Part shown: positions 1 through 5,815 of the stretch, piece after piece
Numbering within the stretch: position 1 is the first letter of the stretch
Layout of the letters: the number at the start of each line of letters is the position of its first letter
NCBI GenBank assembly: GCA_012965625.1
Contig: DTSC01000464.1
Location: 613 to 6,427 of the forward strand
Source: Flavobacteriales bacterium
GTDB taxonomy: Bacteria; Bacteroidota; Bacteroidia; NORP154
Direction of reading: 5' to 3'
Length of the DNA: 5,815 nt
Notes under the pieces: generated by a model
Seen by the model: the letters and a program-made list of their open reading frames with translations, nothing else
Database searches by the model: none
Told to the model about the DNA's origin: nothing
Made by a program: the position numbers and the translations under genes

Positions 1-408
1 GCAAAAGTCGTTATAATATTGTGCCCCATGATGGTCCCACACATCACCATTTATTGAGCTGGATTGGCTGGCAACAAGGAAACCTGCATCAGGGGTTTCT
101 ATAATTGCGCTGGCAAATTCTTCCATGCTTCCACCCAATGCCTTGGTCCAAACGGTATCTCCGTTAGCATCAAGTTTGAGCACCCATGCATCAGGTTCCC
201 CGAAGCCTGTATGCACCCCATGTACATCCCCATCATTTGTTAATGCAAAAGCTGAAATAACCATTCCGCCATCAGCAGTATTGACGATGGCGTATCCTCT
301 TTCATAATCAGATGAACCATATGATTTTTCCCATACGAGGCCTGCCTGGGAAAAACAGAGGGTGCTGGCAGTTATTAAAGAAGTAATTAGGACTAATAAT
401 TTTTTCAC
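1..408 (-). CDS. Secreted protein with signal peptide and tandem W-K-GGS / DGG repeats, 3' partial, GTG start
   Basis: This frame starts at GTG 408-406 and stays open for 136 codons to the left edge. The N-terminus MKKLLVLITSLITASTLCFS is a Sec signal peptide: two lysines, a hydrophobic core, and probable cleavage near Q21/A22. Cys18 is preceded by Leu, so it is a poor lipobox and the protein is probably not a lipoprotein. The mature part has two units with a period of about 61 residues: W26-E-K-S-Y-G-S then T-A-D-G-G-M-V-I-S then N-D-G-D-V and D-A-W-V-L-K-L-D, followed by W87-T-K-A-L-G-G-S then T-P-D-A-G-F-L-V-A-S and N-G-D-V. Such repeats are common in secreted Bacteroidota proteins, may form a beta-propeller-like fold, and often precede a T9SS tail, which would lie outside the window. 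Function unknown. An in-frame TAA at 423-421 precedes the start, and no ATG lies in frame in between. The gene begins 18 bases after the large gene and is probably co-transcribed with it. Confidence 0.85.
   Translation of the reverse strand, partial: MKKLLVLITSLITASTLCFSQAGLVWEKSYGSSDYERGYAIVNTADGGMVISAFALTNDGDVHGVHTGFGEPDAWVLKLDANGDTVWTKALGGSMEEFASAIIETPDAGFLVASQSSSINGDVWDHHGAQYYNDFC
346..408 (-). other. Sec signal peptide of the downstream gene
   Basis: The first 21 or so residues after the GTG start have two lysines, the hydrophobic stretch L-L-V-L-I-T-S-L-I-T-A and a polar end F-S-Q before A22. This is a typical type I signal peptide of Bacteroidota, and its natural M-K-K beginning supports the GTG as the real start. 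Confidence 0.8.
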
Positions 409-426
409 AACATGAATAATTTAAAC
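409..426 (-). promoter_or_regulatory. Short intergenic spacer with the start region of the downstream gene; no Shine-Dalgarno
   Basis: Only 18 bases separate the TAA of the large gene from the GTG. Read on the minus strand the spacer is gtttaaattattcatgtt: AT-rich, with no AGGAGG-like motif, as is usual in Bacteroidota. It includes ATG at 413-411, which opens only the two-codon frame ATG TTG TGA; the TGA overlaps the GTG start. There is no hairpin or U-run that would end transcription here. Confidence 0.6.
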
Positions 427-3400
427 TTATCGTAATTCCACCAACCTTCTTGTAAATACCTGGCCGTTTGTGGTTAATTTAACCATGTAAATACCGCTAG
501 GATATCCCAACTGAGCAGCACTGAAAAAATAGCTGTGGGTACCTGAGGTCCTTTCGCTGTTTTCCAAAATGGCAATTCTTTCACCAATGATACTGAATAT
601 TTCTAATAGTATTTCTTCTTTTTGATTTAACAGGAATGAGATCGTTGTTTGGCCTGAATATGGATTTGGATAAATTGAAATGGAATTATTGCCATCAACA
701 AATTCGAGGATGCCACTTATTGTTCCAACTGTTGCAAAGACAATTGTTTCATTTCCCAAGGAATCAATAACTGTAACACTATAAGTCCCTGAACAAAGGT
801 CAGTCGCGGTTACACCGGTCTGGTTGCCGGTATTCCCATCCCAGATATAAGTATAAGGAGCGTAACCTCCTGAAGCGCTAACAGTTGCCGATCCATCGCA
901 TTGCCCCTCGTTTGCATCTACTGTTGTTGTTGTAGCAGTAATTGTAACTCCTGCAATCTCAACACTAACTGAAGTTACAACAGAATCTCCATTGGCATCA
1001 AATACTGTTACATAATAATTTCCAGAACATAAACTGTCAGCTGTCTGGGTGGTCTGGTTACCTGCATTTGAATCCCAGATATAGGTATATGGAGAATTTC
1101 CACCGGTAGCCGTAATAGTAGCTTCTCCATCACAGCTATCCGCACTTGCCCCCATTGAAGAGGCAGAAGCATCCAGGTCAGAAGTTGTTGAGATACTGCT
1201 TGTGTTGGATTTGGAAGAATTGTAATTCTTTGTTTTTTGAGCAAAACATCCATTAGGGTGAATGACTTCTATTTGATAGAATACGCTGTCGAGTGATGGT
1301 GGCATCGTATCGGTATAGGTTGATATTGAGCTTGAAATAGAGTCCATAGCTGTTAAGTTGTTTTGTGATGTTCCACGAAGTATCCTGTATTTGACGAAAT
1401 TAAAGCCAATATAGTTGTCCCATGCAAGGACCACCTTGTTTCCAGTTCCCAAGGCTGATACAAGATGTAGGGAACGATGATAGTCGCTGATAACAGATTC
1501 ATTTCCACAGGAATCAATCGCCGATATTTTATAGAGCTCAGACTTAACTTCCGGATATGAATACAGGTCTACAAAATCACTTTGTGCAGCATATTCCTGG
1601 GTTCCGATAAGCTCATATATGTTGGTTGTAGAGGTCTCGCGATAGATCCTGAAGGAGTCAATTGCTGTGTTCGTTTTTTCCCATACCACCACATACTTTC
1701 CGGTAGCAGAATCTACTGAAACCATGCAAATTTCCTGGTCTTCTACCATAACACCAATAGTGATGCTTGCAGAATCCATACAGCCATTGGTGTCGATTAC
1801 ATTAACCATGTAGGAACCACTTGTAAGTGCTGATGCAGCTGTGTTTGTCTGGGAACCAGGGTCATCCCACGAATAAGTAAAAGGAGCAGTTCCGCCAGCT
1901 ACTGTTACAGTGGCACTTCCATCTGCATTATTACAAGTAGCATCTATGTTGACGATCGTTAGCTCAATATCATCTGGCTCTGTAATTGTAATCATTGCGG
2001 ATGCCAGGCAGGAGTTTGCATCAAATACATTGACCGAATAGTTGCCAGCAAATAATCCGATAGCAGCAGAGCTTGTTTGATTGTTGTTCCAAACATAATT
2101 ATATGGAGGAGTACCTCCACTGGCCACTACGGTTGCCGATCCGTCACCTAAACCGAAACAGGTAGTATTTATCCCAGAAATGCTCGTTGTCAAAAGTGTT
2201 GGCTCTGCAATGACAAGTGTATCAAAAATGGTAATTCCACAGGTATCCGAAATAATTACGGTATAAGTACCGGCAATTAAACCAGAGATATCTTCAATTG
2301 TATCTGCAGAAGACCATAGATAAGAATAGGGAGCTGTTCCTCCTGTTACACTTAGGTCAATCAATCCATCAGTTCCAGCATTACAGCTTACATCACTTAG
2401 GACAACAGATGAGGTAAGTGCTGCAGGTTCTGCAATGGTCAATGACGCTGTAGTGGAATCGCCACATGAATCTGTAATGCTTACTGTATAATTACCTGAT
2501 ATTATGCCTGTAATATCTTCAATAGAATCCCCATTTGACCAAAGGTAAGTGTATGGTTCTGTGCCATTGGAAACACTAAGATCAACACTTCCGTCAGAAC
2601 CTGAAATACAAGACACATCGGTTCCGAAAACTGATGCCGATAATACAGATGGTTCAGAAATTGTGATATTATTAGAGGCGATGCAACCATTAGCATCAAA
2701 CACGTTAACTGCCTGAAGTCCAGGGAATAAGCCAGAAGAAATGGAATCAGTTTGGTTGTTATTCCACATATAATTGTATGGTGGAGTACCACCGCTAGGG
2801 GTAGCTGTTGCAGTACCATCACCTCCACCATAACAAGTGACGTCAGTCGCTGAAATGGCAATGGTTAACAAGGTTGGTTCTGCAATAATAATTGAGTCAA
2901 CCGCTGATGCGCCACAAGAATCTGTTATTGTCACTATATAGGTGTTGGCACTGAGCACTTCTATATCTTCTGTTGTGCTTAAGCTTAGATCGTTCCATAG
3001 ATAGGTATATGGTGAAGAGCCTCCAGATACAGTAAGATCTGCTTCGCCATCGCTACCTCCATTACAGCTTACATCAACCGGAACTATACTAATTGCCAGT
3101 GCCAATGGGTCTTCAACAATTGCTGTGTCATTGATACTACATCCATTGCTATCTGTTATAGCTACGGTATAAGATCCTGCAAGCAAGGCGCTTATAGAGC
3201 TAGACGTACTTGAATTAGACCATAGGTATGTATAGGGTTCATATCCGTCGGAAACACTCACTTCAGCAGTACCATCATTTCCTCCAATGCATCCTGGATT
3301 GGTCACTGAAATAGAAGAGGACAGTAGGGGTTCTTCAATGGTAGTGCTCGTTCCTGTCCAGCAATTACTTGCATCCTGGATCATGATGGTATAGATCCCG

Positions 3401-5815
3401 GCTTCAAGGCCTGTCAGATCCTCAACAAAACTGCTTCCATTGTCATAAGTCCAAAGATATGCATAAGGTGTAGTTCCTCCAGTTACACTGATATCAATAG
3501 CTCCATCTCCATATCCAAAACAGCTTATATCTGTTGCTAATACCTCGATTGAAGGTGAATTTGAGTTTCCAACTGTAGCGGTAGCTGTAAGGGTACATGA
3601 ATTAACATCTGTAATCGTTACCTGGTATGCATTGGCCGAAAGATTTGAAACGCTAGTTGTAATTGCTGAACCGGCATTTGAGTCCCACTGGTAGAAATAT
3701 CCTGATGTCCCACCGGAAATTGAAATGGCAGCACTACCATTTGATTCACCACATTCAGCTTCAACAACTATAAATGTGGCTTCTAATTCATCAGGTTGGT
3801 TTACCGTTGCTATTTTAACTGTTTGACATGTTGAAGCATCTGTAATGGTTATTACATAATTGCCAGCGGTTAATCCATTGATTCCAGCTGTCGAGTCTCC
3901 ATTAGACCAGGTATAAGTATATGGCGGTGCTCCGCCACTGGCATTAGCTGATAGCGCACCATCAGCATCTCCATTACAGGTAGCATCTGTCGGATTTGCA
4001 ATACCAACGGTAGCTCCACCCTGCTCACTGATTGCAAAAACGGTTTCTGTGGAACAACCATCATTATCGATGACTATAACTCTATGGTTACCAGCGGATA
4101 GGCCAGTTCCGCTGGTACCACTTGACCATAGATAAGTAAATGGACTTACACCACCGCTATCCACATTAACACTGGCAAGTCCGTCAGCATTACCACAGCT
4201 AGCATTTACAGATGTTATGGACAGGTATATTGCTGCTGGATCACTCAAAGTTATGGATGTGTCTGTTGAACATCCGATATTGTCACTTACTGTAACATTG
4301 TAAGTACCGGCTGCCAGATTACTGGCAGTGGCTACACTTTGGGCTGCTTCATCATCCCACTCATAATTATAAGGGGCAAGACCACCTAAACCTGTAACTA
4401 TTGCTGCACCATCAGAACCGGCATAACAAGAAATAGCAGATGAAATTGAGATAACTGCTGTGATTCCATCTGATTCTATTACCGTAACGGCATCAGAAAA
4501 GGTAGTTGAATAGCCACATCCATTGGTAATCGTTACACTGATAGAATAACTACCCGCATCTGAATATACATGGGAAATGGTAGGGGAAATCGTTGTCAAT
4601 GTATTTCCATCCCCAAAATCCCAATAATATGAGGATCCGCCATAGCCAATCATGTTTATACTTGAGCAGGTAGTATAGCTTCCTGTAGTTGATGGTGGCT
4701 CAAGAATCAAGCCTCCGGCAACCATAAGATTGGATAGAATTTGAATAGATATTGAATCTGTTGTGGTCTTGCCACAGCTATTTGTTAAGGTTAATTGAAC
4801 GGAATAGGTTCCTTCAATGCTATATGCATGCTTGATAACTGTCAAGGTAATTCCATTTTTGTTCATAAAGACCTCCGTAGCCGAACCTGTAGAGCCATCT
4901 CCAAAATCCCAAAGATTATCACTGGAACCAAGGAAGTAAAAGACAACTGCATCTCCTGGACAACCAACAATGTTTGTCTTCGATAAGGTTCCAAATGTAT
5001 TTTCATTTAAGGTAGGTGATGCATTGTTTATAATCTTTACAGGTACACTTAGCATAGAGGTATTCCCACATGCATTTGATATGGTTACAATTACATTATA
5101 GTTTCCAATACTATCATAAAAATGGGAAGCTCCTACCCCTACGGTAGTATCTAAATTGCCGTCTCCAAAATCCCAGGAATAGTTATAGTTTTTAGAACCA
5201 CCACTATTCATATCATTATTGAGTAGAAACATTACATTATCATTTGGACAATAAGAACTAAACTGGGTAAATATTTGAGGTGGATAGATTGAGGAGTTAT
5301 TGTCTACATATGCAGATGTAAATAATGTAGTGCTATTTCCACACCCATTGGTGATGGTAACAGATGTGCTGTAAGTACCAGCTACATCATAGATGTGATC
5401 AATGGAAGGACCTGATGTGGTAAGGGTATCGCCATTTCCAAAATCCCAGAAATACTTATTAAAGCCCTTCTCTGTACTGAAGTTAAATATTTCTCCAGGA
5501 CAAACCTGCCATGGATTAACCTGGAAATTCATCCAGGGTGGGAAGCTTGTTGTGGTATCCACAGTTAAAGTGCTGGTAAATGTACTATCAATGTCACAGT
5601 GGCTGGTAATGGTTAAGCTTACATCATAGGTTCCTAATGCACTATAGGAATGATTGGCATTGGCGCTACCAAAAGCACTAACTCCATCTCCGAAATCCCA
5701 GAAATAAGCTAAGTGTTCTTTATCCGTAGAGAACTGGGCATCTTGATTTGGACAAACAGGATTGGGAAATACACTAACTGAAGTCATGGGAAACATCAAT
5801 GCGTCATCAATCCAA
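427..5815 (-). CDS. Giant multidomain T9SS-exported surface protein (PKD / SprB repeats / FN3 / sorting domain), 5' partial
   Basis: Likely a secreted or cell-surface adhesin-like protein exported by the type IX secretion system; ligand unknown. The reading frame is open to the right edge: codons for W-I-D-D-A (5814-5800) precede the first possible start (TTG, 5799), so the true start and the Sec signal peptide lie outside. The visible part is about 1795 residues and ends at TAA 429-427. Numbering the TTG codon as residue 1, it has five PKD domains with WDFGDG or WDFGNG cores (7-442), twelve SprB-type repeats with C...GDG, GG..PY.Y.W and ITD..GC signatures (447-1350), two FN3-like domains (1355-1530), a Ser-rich linker (1528-1549), two more SprB-type repeats (1550-1694) and a T9SS type A tail with a YPNP motif (1704-1790). 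No catalytic domain is visible, though one could lie in the missing N-terminal part. The architecture call is firm; the adhesion role is inferred from family knowledge. Confidence 0.95.
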   Translation of the reverse strand, partial: WIDDALMFPMTSVSVFPNPVCPNQDAQFSTDKEHLAYFWDFGDGVSAFGSANANHSYSALGTYDVSLTITSHCDIDSTFTSTLTVDTTTSFPPWMNFQVNPWQVCPGEIFNFSTEKGFNKYFWDFGNGDTLTTSGPSIDHIYDVAGTYSTSVTITNGCGNSTTLFTSAYVDNNSSIYPPQIFTQFSSYCPNDNVMFLLNNDMNSGGSKNYNYSWDFGDGNLDTTVGVGASHFYDSIGNYNVIVTISNACGNTSMLSVPVKIINNASPTLNENTFGTLSKTNIVGCPGDAVVFYFLGSSDNLWDFGDGSTGSATEVFMNKNGITLTVIKHAYSIEGTYSVQLTLTNSCGKTTTDSISIQILSNLMVAGGLILEPPSTTGSYTTCSSINMIGYGGSSYYWDFGDGNTLTTISPTISHVYSDAGSYSISVTITNGCGYSTTFSDAVTVIESDGITAVISISSAISCYAGSDGAAIVTGLGGLAPYNYEWDDEAAQSVATASNLAAGTYNVTVSDNIGCSTDTSITLSDPAAIYLSITSVNASCGNADGLASVNVDSGGVSPFTYLWSSGTSGTGLSAGNHRVIVIDNDGCSTETVFAISEQGGATVGIANPTDATCNGDADGALSANASGGAPPYTYTWSNGDSTAGINGLTAGNYVITITDASTCQTVKIATVNQPDELEATFIVVEAECGESNGSAAISISGGTSGYFYQWDSNAGSAITTSVSNLSANAYQVTITDVNSCTLTATATVGNSNSPSIEVLATDISCFGYGDGAIDISVTGGTTPYAYLWTYDNGSSFVEDLTGLEAGIYTIMIQDASNCWTGTSTTIEEPLLSSSISVTNPGCIGGNDGTAEVSVSDGYEPYTYLWSNSSTSSSISALLAGSYTVAITDSNGCSINDTAIVEDPLALAISIVPVDVSCNGGSDGEADLTVSGGSSPYTYLWNDLSLSTTEDIEVLSANTYIVTITDSCGASAVDSIIIAEPTLLTIAISATDVTCYGGGDGTATATPSGGTPPYNYMWNNNQTDSISSGLFPGLQAVNVFDANGCIASNNITISEPSVLSASVFGTDVSCISGSDGSVDLSVSNGTEPYTYLWSNGDSIEDITGIISGNYTVSITDSCGDSTTASLTIAEPAALTSSVVLSDVSCNAGTDGLIDLSVTGGTAPYSYLWSSADTIEDISGLIAGTYTVIISDTCGITIFDTLVIAEPTLLTTSISGINTTCFGLGDGSATVVASGGTPPYNYVWNNNQTSSAAIGLFAGNYSVNVFDANSCLASAMITITEPDDIELTIVNIDATCNNADGSATVTVAGGTAPFTYSWDDPGSQTNTAASALTSGSYMVNVIDTNGCMDSASITIGVMVEDQEICMVSVDSATGKYVVVWEKTNTAIDSFRIYRETSTTNIYELIGTQEYAAQSDFVDLYSYPEVKSELYKISAIDSCGNESVISDYHRSLHLVSALGTGNKVVLAWDNYIGFNFVKYRILRGTSQNNLTAMDSISSSISTYTDTMPPSLDSVFYQIEVIHPNGCFAQKTKNYNSSKSNTSSISTTSDLDASASSMGASADSCDGEATITATGGNSPYTYIWDSNAGNQTTQTADSLCSGNYYVTVFDANGDSVVTSVSVEIAGVTITATTTTVDANEGQCDGSATVSASGGYAPYTYIWDGNTGNQTGVTATDLCSGTYSVTVIDSLGNETIVFATVGTISGILEFVDGNNSISIYPNPYSGQTTISFLLNQKEEILLEIFSIIGERIAILENSERTSGTHSYFFSAAQLGYPSGIYMVKLTTNGQVFTRRLVELR
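430..690 (-). other. T9SS type A C-terminal sorting domain
   Basis: Residues 1704-1790 form the tail. It starts I-S-I-Y-P-N-P-Y-S-G-Q-T-T-I-S-F, continues with an amphipathic strand and I-x-G-E-R-I, and closes P-S-G-I-Y-M-V-K-L-T-T-N-G-Q-V-F-T-R-R-L-V followed by E-L-R and the stop. This matches the Por secretion tail family, which directs cargo through the T9SS outer-membrane translocon. Type A tails are usually removed by the PorU sortase when the protein is attached to A-LPS or released. Whether this protein stays on the surface or is released cannot be told from the sequence. Confidence 0.95.
718..1152 (-). repeat. Two C-terminal SprB-type repeats with shifted second cysteine
   Basis: Residues 1550-1617 and 1618-1694 are two close copies of one SprB variant: C-DG-x-AT-x-x-A-x-GG, PYTYIWD, N-x-GNQT, then L-C-S-G-x-Y-x-VTV. 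The cysteines are at 1556/1591 and 1634/1669, 35 residues apart. In the twelve upstream repeats the pair is 47-53 apart because the second cysteine sits in the D-x-x-G-C or D-S/T-C-G turn. Here that turn lacks cysteine and the residue appears before the G-x-Y strand. The two copies are also visibly alike in DNA near 840-860 and 1077-1097. Confidence 0.85.
1210..1737 (-). other. Pair of fibronectin type III-like domains inside the SprB array
   Basis: Residues 1355-1440 and about 1441-1530 of the large protein are unlike the flanking repeats. The first contains a V-V-V-W-E-K strand, then D-S-F-R-I-Y-R-E, Y-E-L-I-G and Y-K-I-S-A-I-D-S-C-G-N-E-S. The second contains V-V-L-A-W-D, Y-R-I-L-R-G-T-S, then Y-T-D, F-Y-Q-I-E-V and P-N-G-C. 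These W...Y-x-I-x-R...Y-x-I patterns fit FN3 folds, and this kind of pair is familiar from T9SS-exported Bacteroidota proteins. Three cysteines are present (1358, 1431, 1518); the first two could pair, leaving the third unpaired. The pair separates SprB repeats 12 and 13, whereas the main array is otherwise continuous. Confidence 0.75.
1750..4461 (-). repeat. Array of twelve SprB-type repeats (about 75 residues each)
   Basis: Residues 447-1350 form twelve tandem modules. The conserved tryptophan of the (F/Y)-x-Y-x-W motif is at 481, 558, 631, 705, 783, 860, 935, 1012, 1087, 1162, 1237 and 1311, a step of 73-78 residues, and exactly 75 from 1012 to 1237. A module typically reads: strand, Cys, G-x-x-DG, T/S-V-x-x-GG-T-x-PY-x-Y-x-W, a variable loop, L-x-A-G-x-Y-x-V-x-I-x-D-x-x-G-C, then strand and E-P. 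This matches the SprB repeat family, named after the Flavobacterium johnsoniae gliding adhesin SprB. The repeats are also common in Bacteroidota proteins unrelated to gliding, so they do not prove a gliding role. The repeats have diverged in sequence, and only some pairs are still visibly alike in DNA. Confidence 0.93.
1972..3321 (-). repeat. Higher-order duplication: repeats 6-7-8 correspond to repeats 9-10-11
   Basis: Within the SprB array, repeats 6, 7 and 8 (residues 827-1052) pair in order with 9, 10 and 11 (1053-1276). Repeats 6 and 9 share C-I-x-G-x-DG and S-V-S-x-G-x-EPYTYLWSN. Repeats 7 and 10 share DVSCN-x-G-x-DG, TED or IED, the D-S/T-C-G ending and IAEPTLLT. Repeats 8 and 11 share GGTPPYNY-x-WNNNQT and VNVFDAN. 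The tryptophans are offset by 227, 227 and 225 residues. DNA similarity remains, for example around 2080-2130 against 2752-2802. This is best read as a past duplication of a three-repeat block of about 0.68 kb followed by divergence. The C-terminal half of repeat 9 looks more like 7 and 10 than 6, which may reflect conversion. Confidence 0.7.
4474..5781 (-). other. Five tandem PKD domains, each with a cysteine pair
   Basis: Residues 7-442 of the large protein hold five PKD modules of about 75-90 residues. The core tryptophans of the WDFG(D/N)G motif are at 34, 118, 209, 297 and 393. Each is followed by an H-x-Y motif (His 50, 135, 226, 324, 410) and a G-T/S/N-Y-x-V strand, the usual PKD signature. 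PKD4 has about ten extra residues between Trp and His (27 against 16-17 in the others). Every module has exactly two cysteines: 16/68, 100/153, 184/244, 280/342 and 378/428. One lies near the start, in four cases as C-P, and one in the closing strand, often as N-x-C-G. PKD domains are Ig-like beta sandwiches that usually act as spacers or binding modules in extracellular proteins. The disulfides are inferred. Confidence 0.92.

Noticed and set aside
125..307. Plus-strand ORF of 60 codons
   Set aside because: It lies antisense to the secreted-protein gene at 1-408, which has a signal peptide and repeat motifs; the antisense product has no recognisable feature.
376..393. Possible lipoprotein signal around Cys18 of the downstream gene
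   Set aside because: The residues before the cysteine are S-T-L; Leu at -1 does not fit a lipobox, and F-S-Q-A suits ordinary signal peptidase cleavage better.
421..432. TAAGTTTA on the minus strand, resembling the Bacteroidota -7 box TAnnTTTG
   Set aside because: The last base does not match, and the nearest upstream TTG is only about 12 bases away, too close for the usual -33/-7 spacing. Read-through from the large gene is simpler.
1008..4064. Minus-strand ORFs of 64-119 codons at 1008-1253, 2502-2861 and 3870-4064
   Set aside because: They are out-of-frame shadows within the SprB and FN3 coding region, where the main frame carries clear domain motifs.
1750..4461. Regular spacing of about 225 bases that might suggest a CRISPR or other noncoding repeat array
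   Set aside because: The repeats are coding, in frame and diverged, with no identical short repeat units; they are protein modules.
4795..4986. Plus-strand ORF of 63 codons
   Set aside because: It is antisense to PKD4 of the large gene, with no start signal or domain.
5402..5629. Plus-strand ORF of 75 codons
   Set aside because: It is antisense to PKD domains 1 and 2; the frame is open only because of the composition of the coding strand.

Overview
The window suggests a member of the Bacteroidota. The main protein ends in a type IX secretion system (T9SS) type A C-terminal sorting domain and is built from PKD and SprB-type repeats, a combination typical of gliding or surface-colonising Bacteroidota. 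The AT-rich spacer without a Shine-Dalgarno sequence fits that phylum. No rRNA, tRNA or other taxonomic marker is present, so genus and habitat cannot be named.

Both genes lie on the minus strand, so the text reads from right to left. From 5815 to 427 runs one very large surface or secreted protein gene that is already open at the right edge. In-frame codons for W-I-D-D-A precede the first possible TTG start, so the true start and signal peptide are outside the window. In protein order it carries five PKD domains (about 5781-4474), twelve SprB-type repeats (about 4461-1750), two fibronectin III-like domains (about 1737-1210), a Ser-rich linker, two more SprB-type repeats with a different cysteine pattern (about 1152-718), and the T9SS sorting domain (about 690-430).

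An 18-base spacer follows. A second gene then starts with GTG at 408 and runs off the left edge at position 1. It has a signal peptide and the start of a tryptophan-marked tandem repeat family common in secreted Bacteroidota proteins. Close spacing, shared strand and absence of a terminator suggest the two are co-transcribed as an export or surface-protein locus.

I see no CRISPR array, mobile element, RNA gene or convincing promoter. The plus strand holds only short antisense ORFs. The most informative structure is inside the large protein: a strict two-cysteine-per-module pattern, a three-repeat duplication (repeats 6-7-8 matching 9-10-11), and a change of repeat type around the fibronectin III-like pair. 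These are variations on a known architecture; I found no clear evidence of a new biological system.
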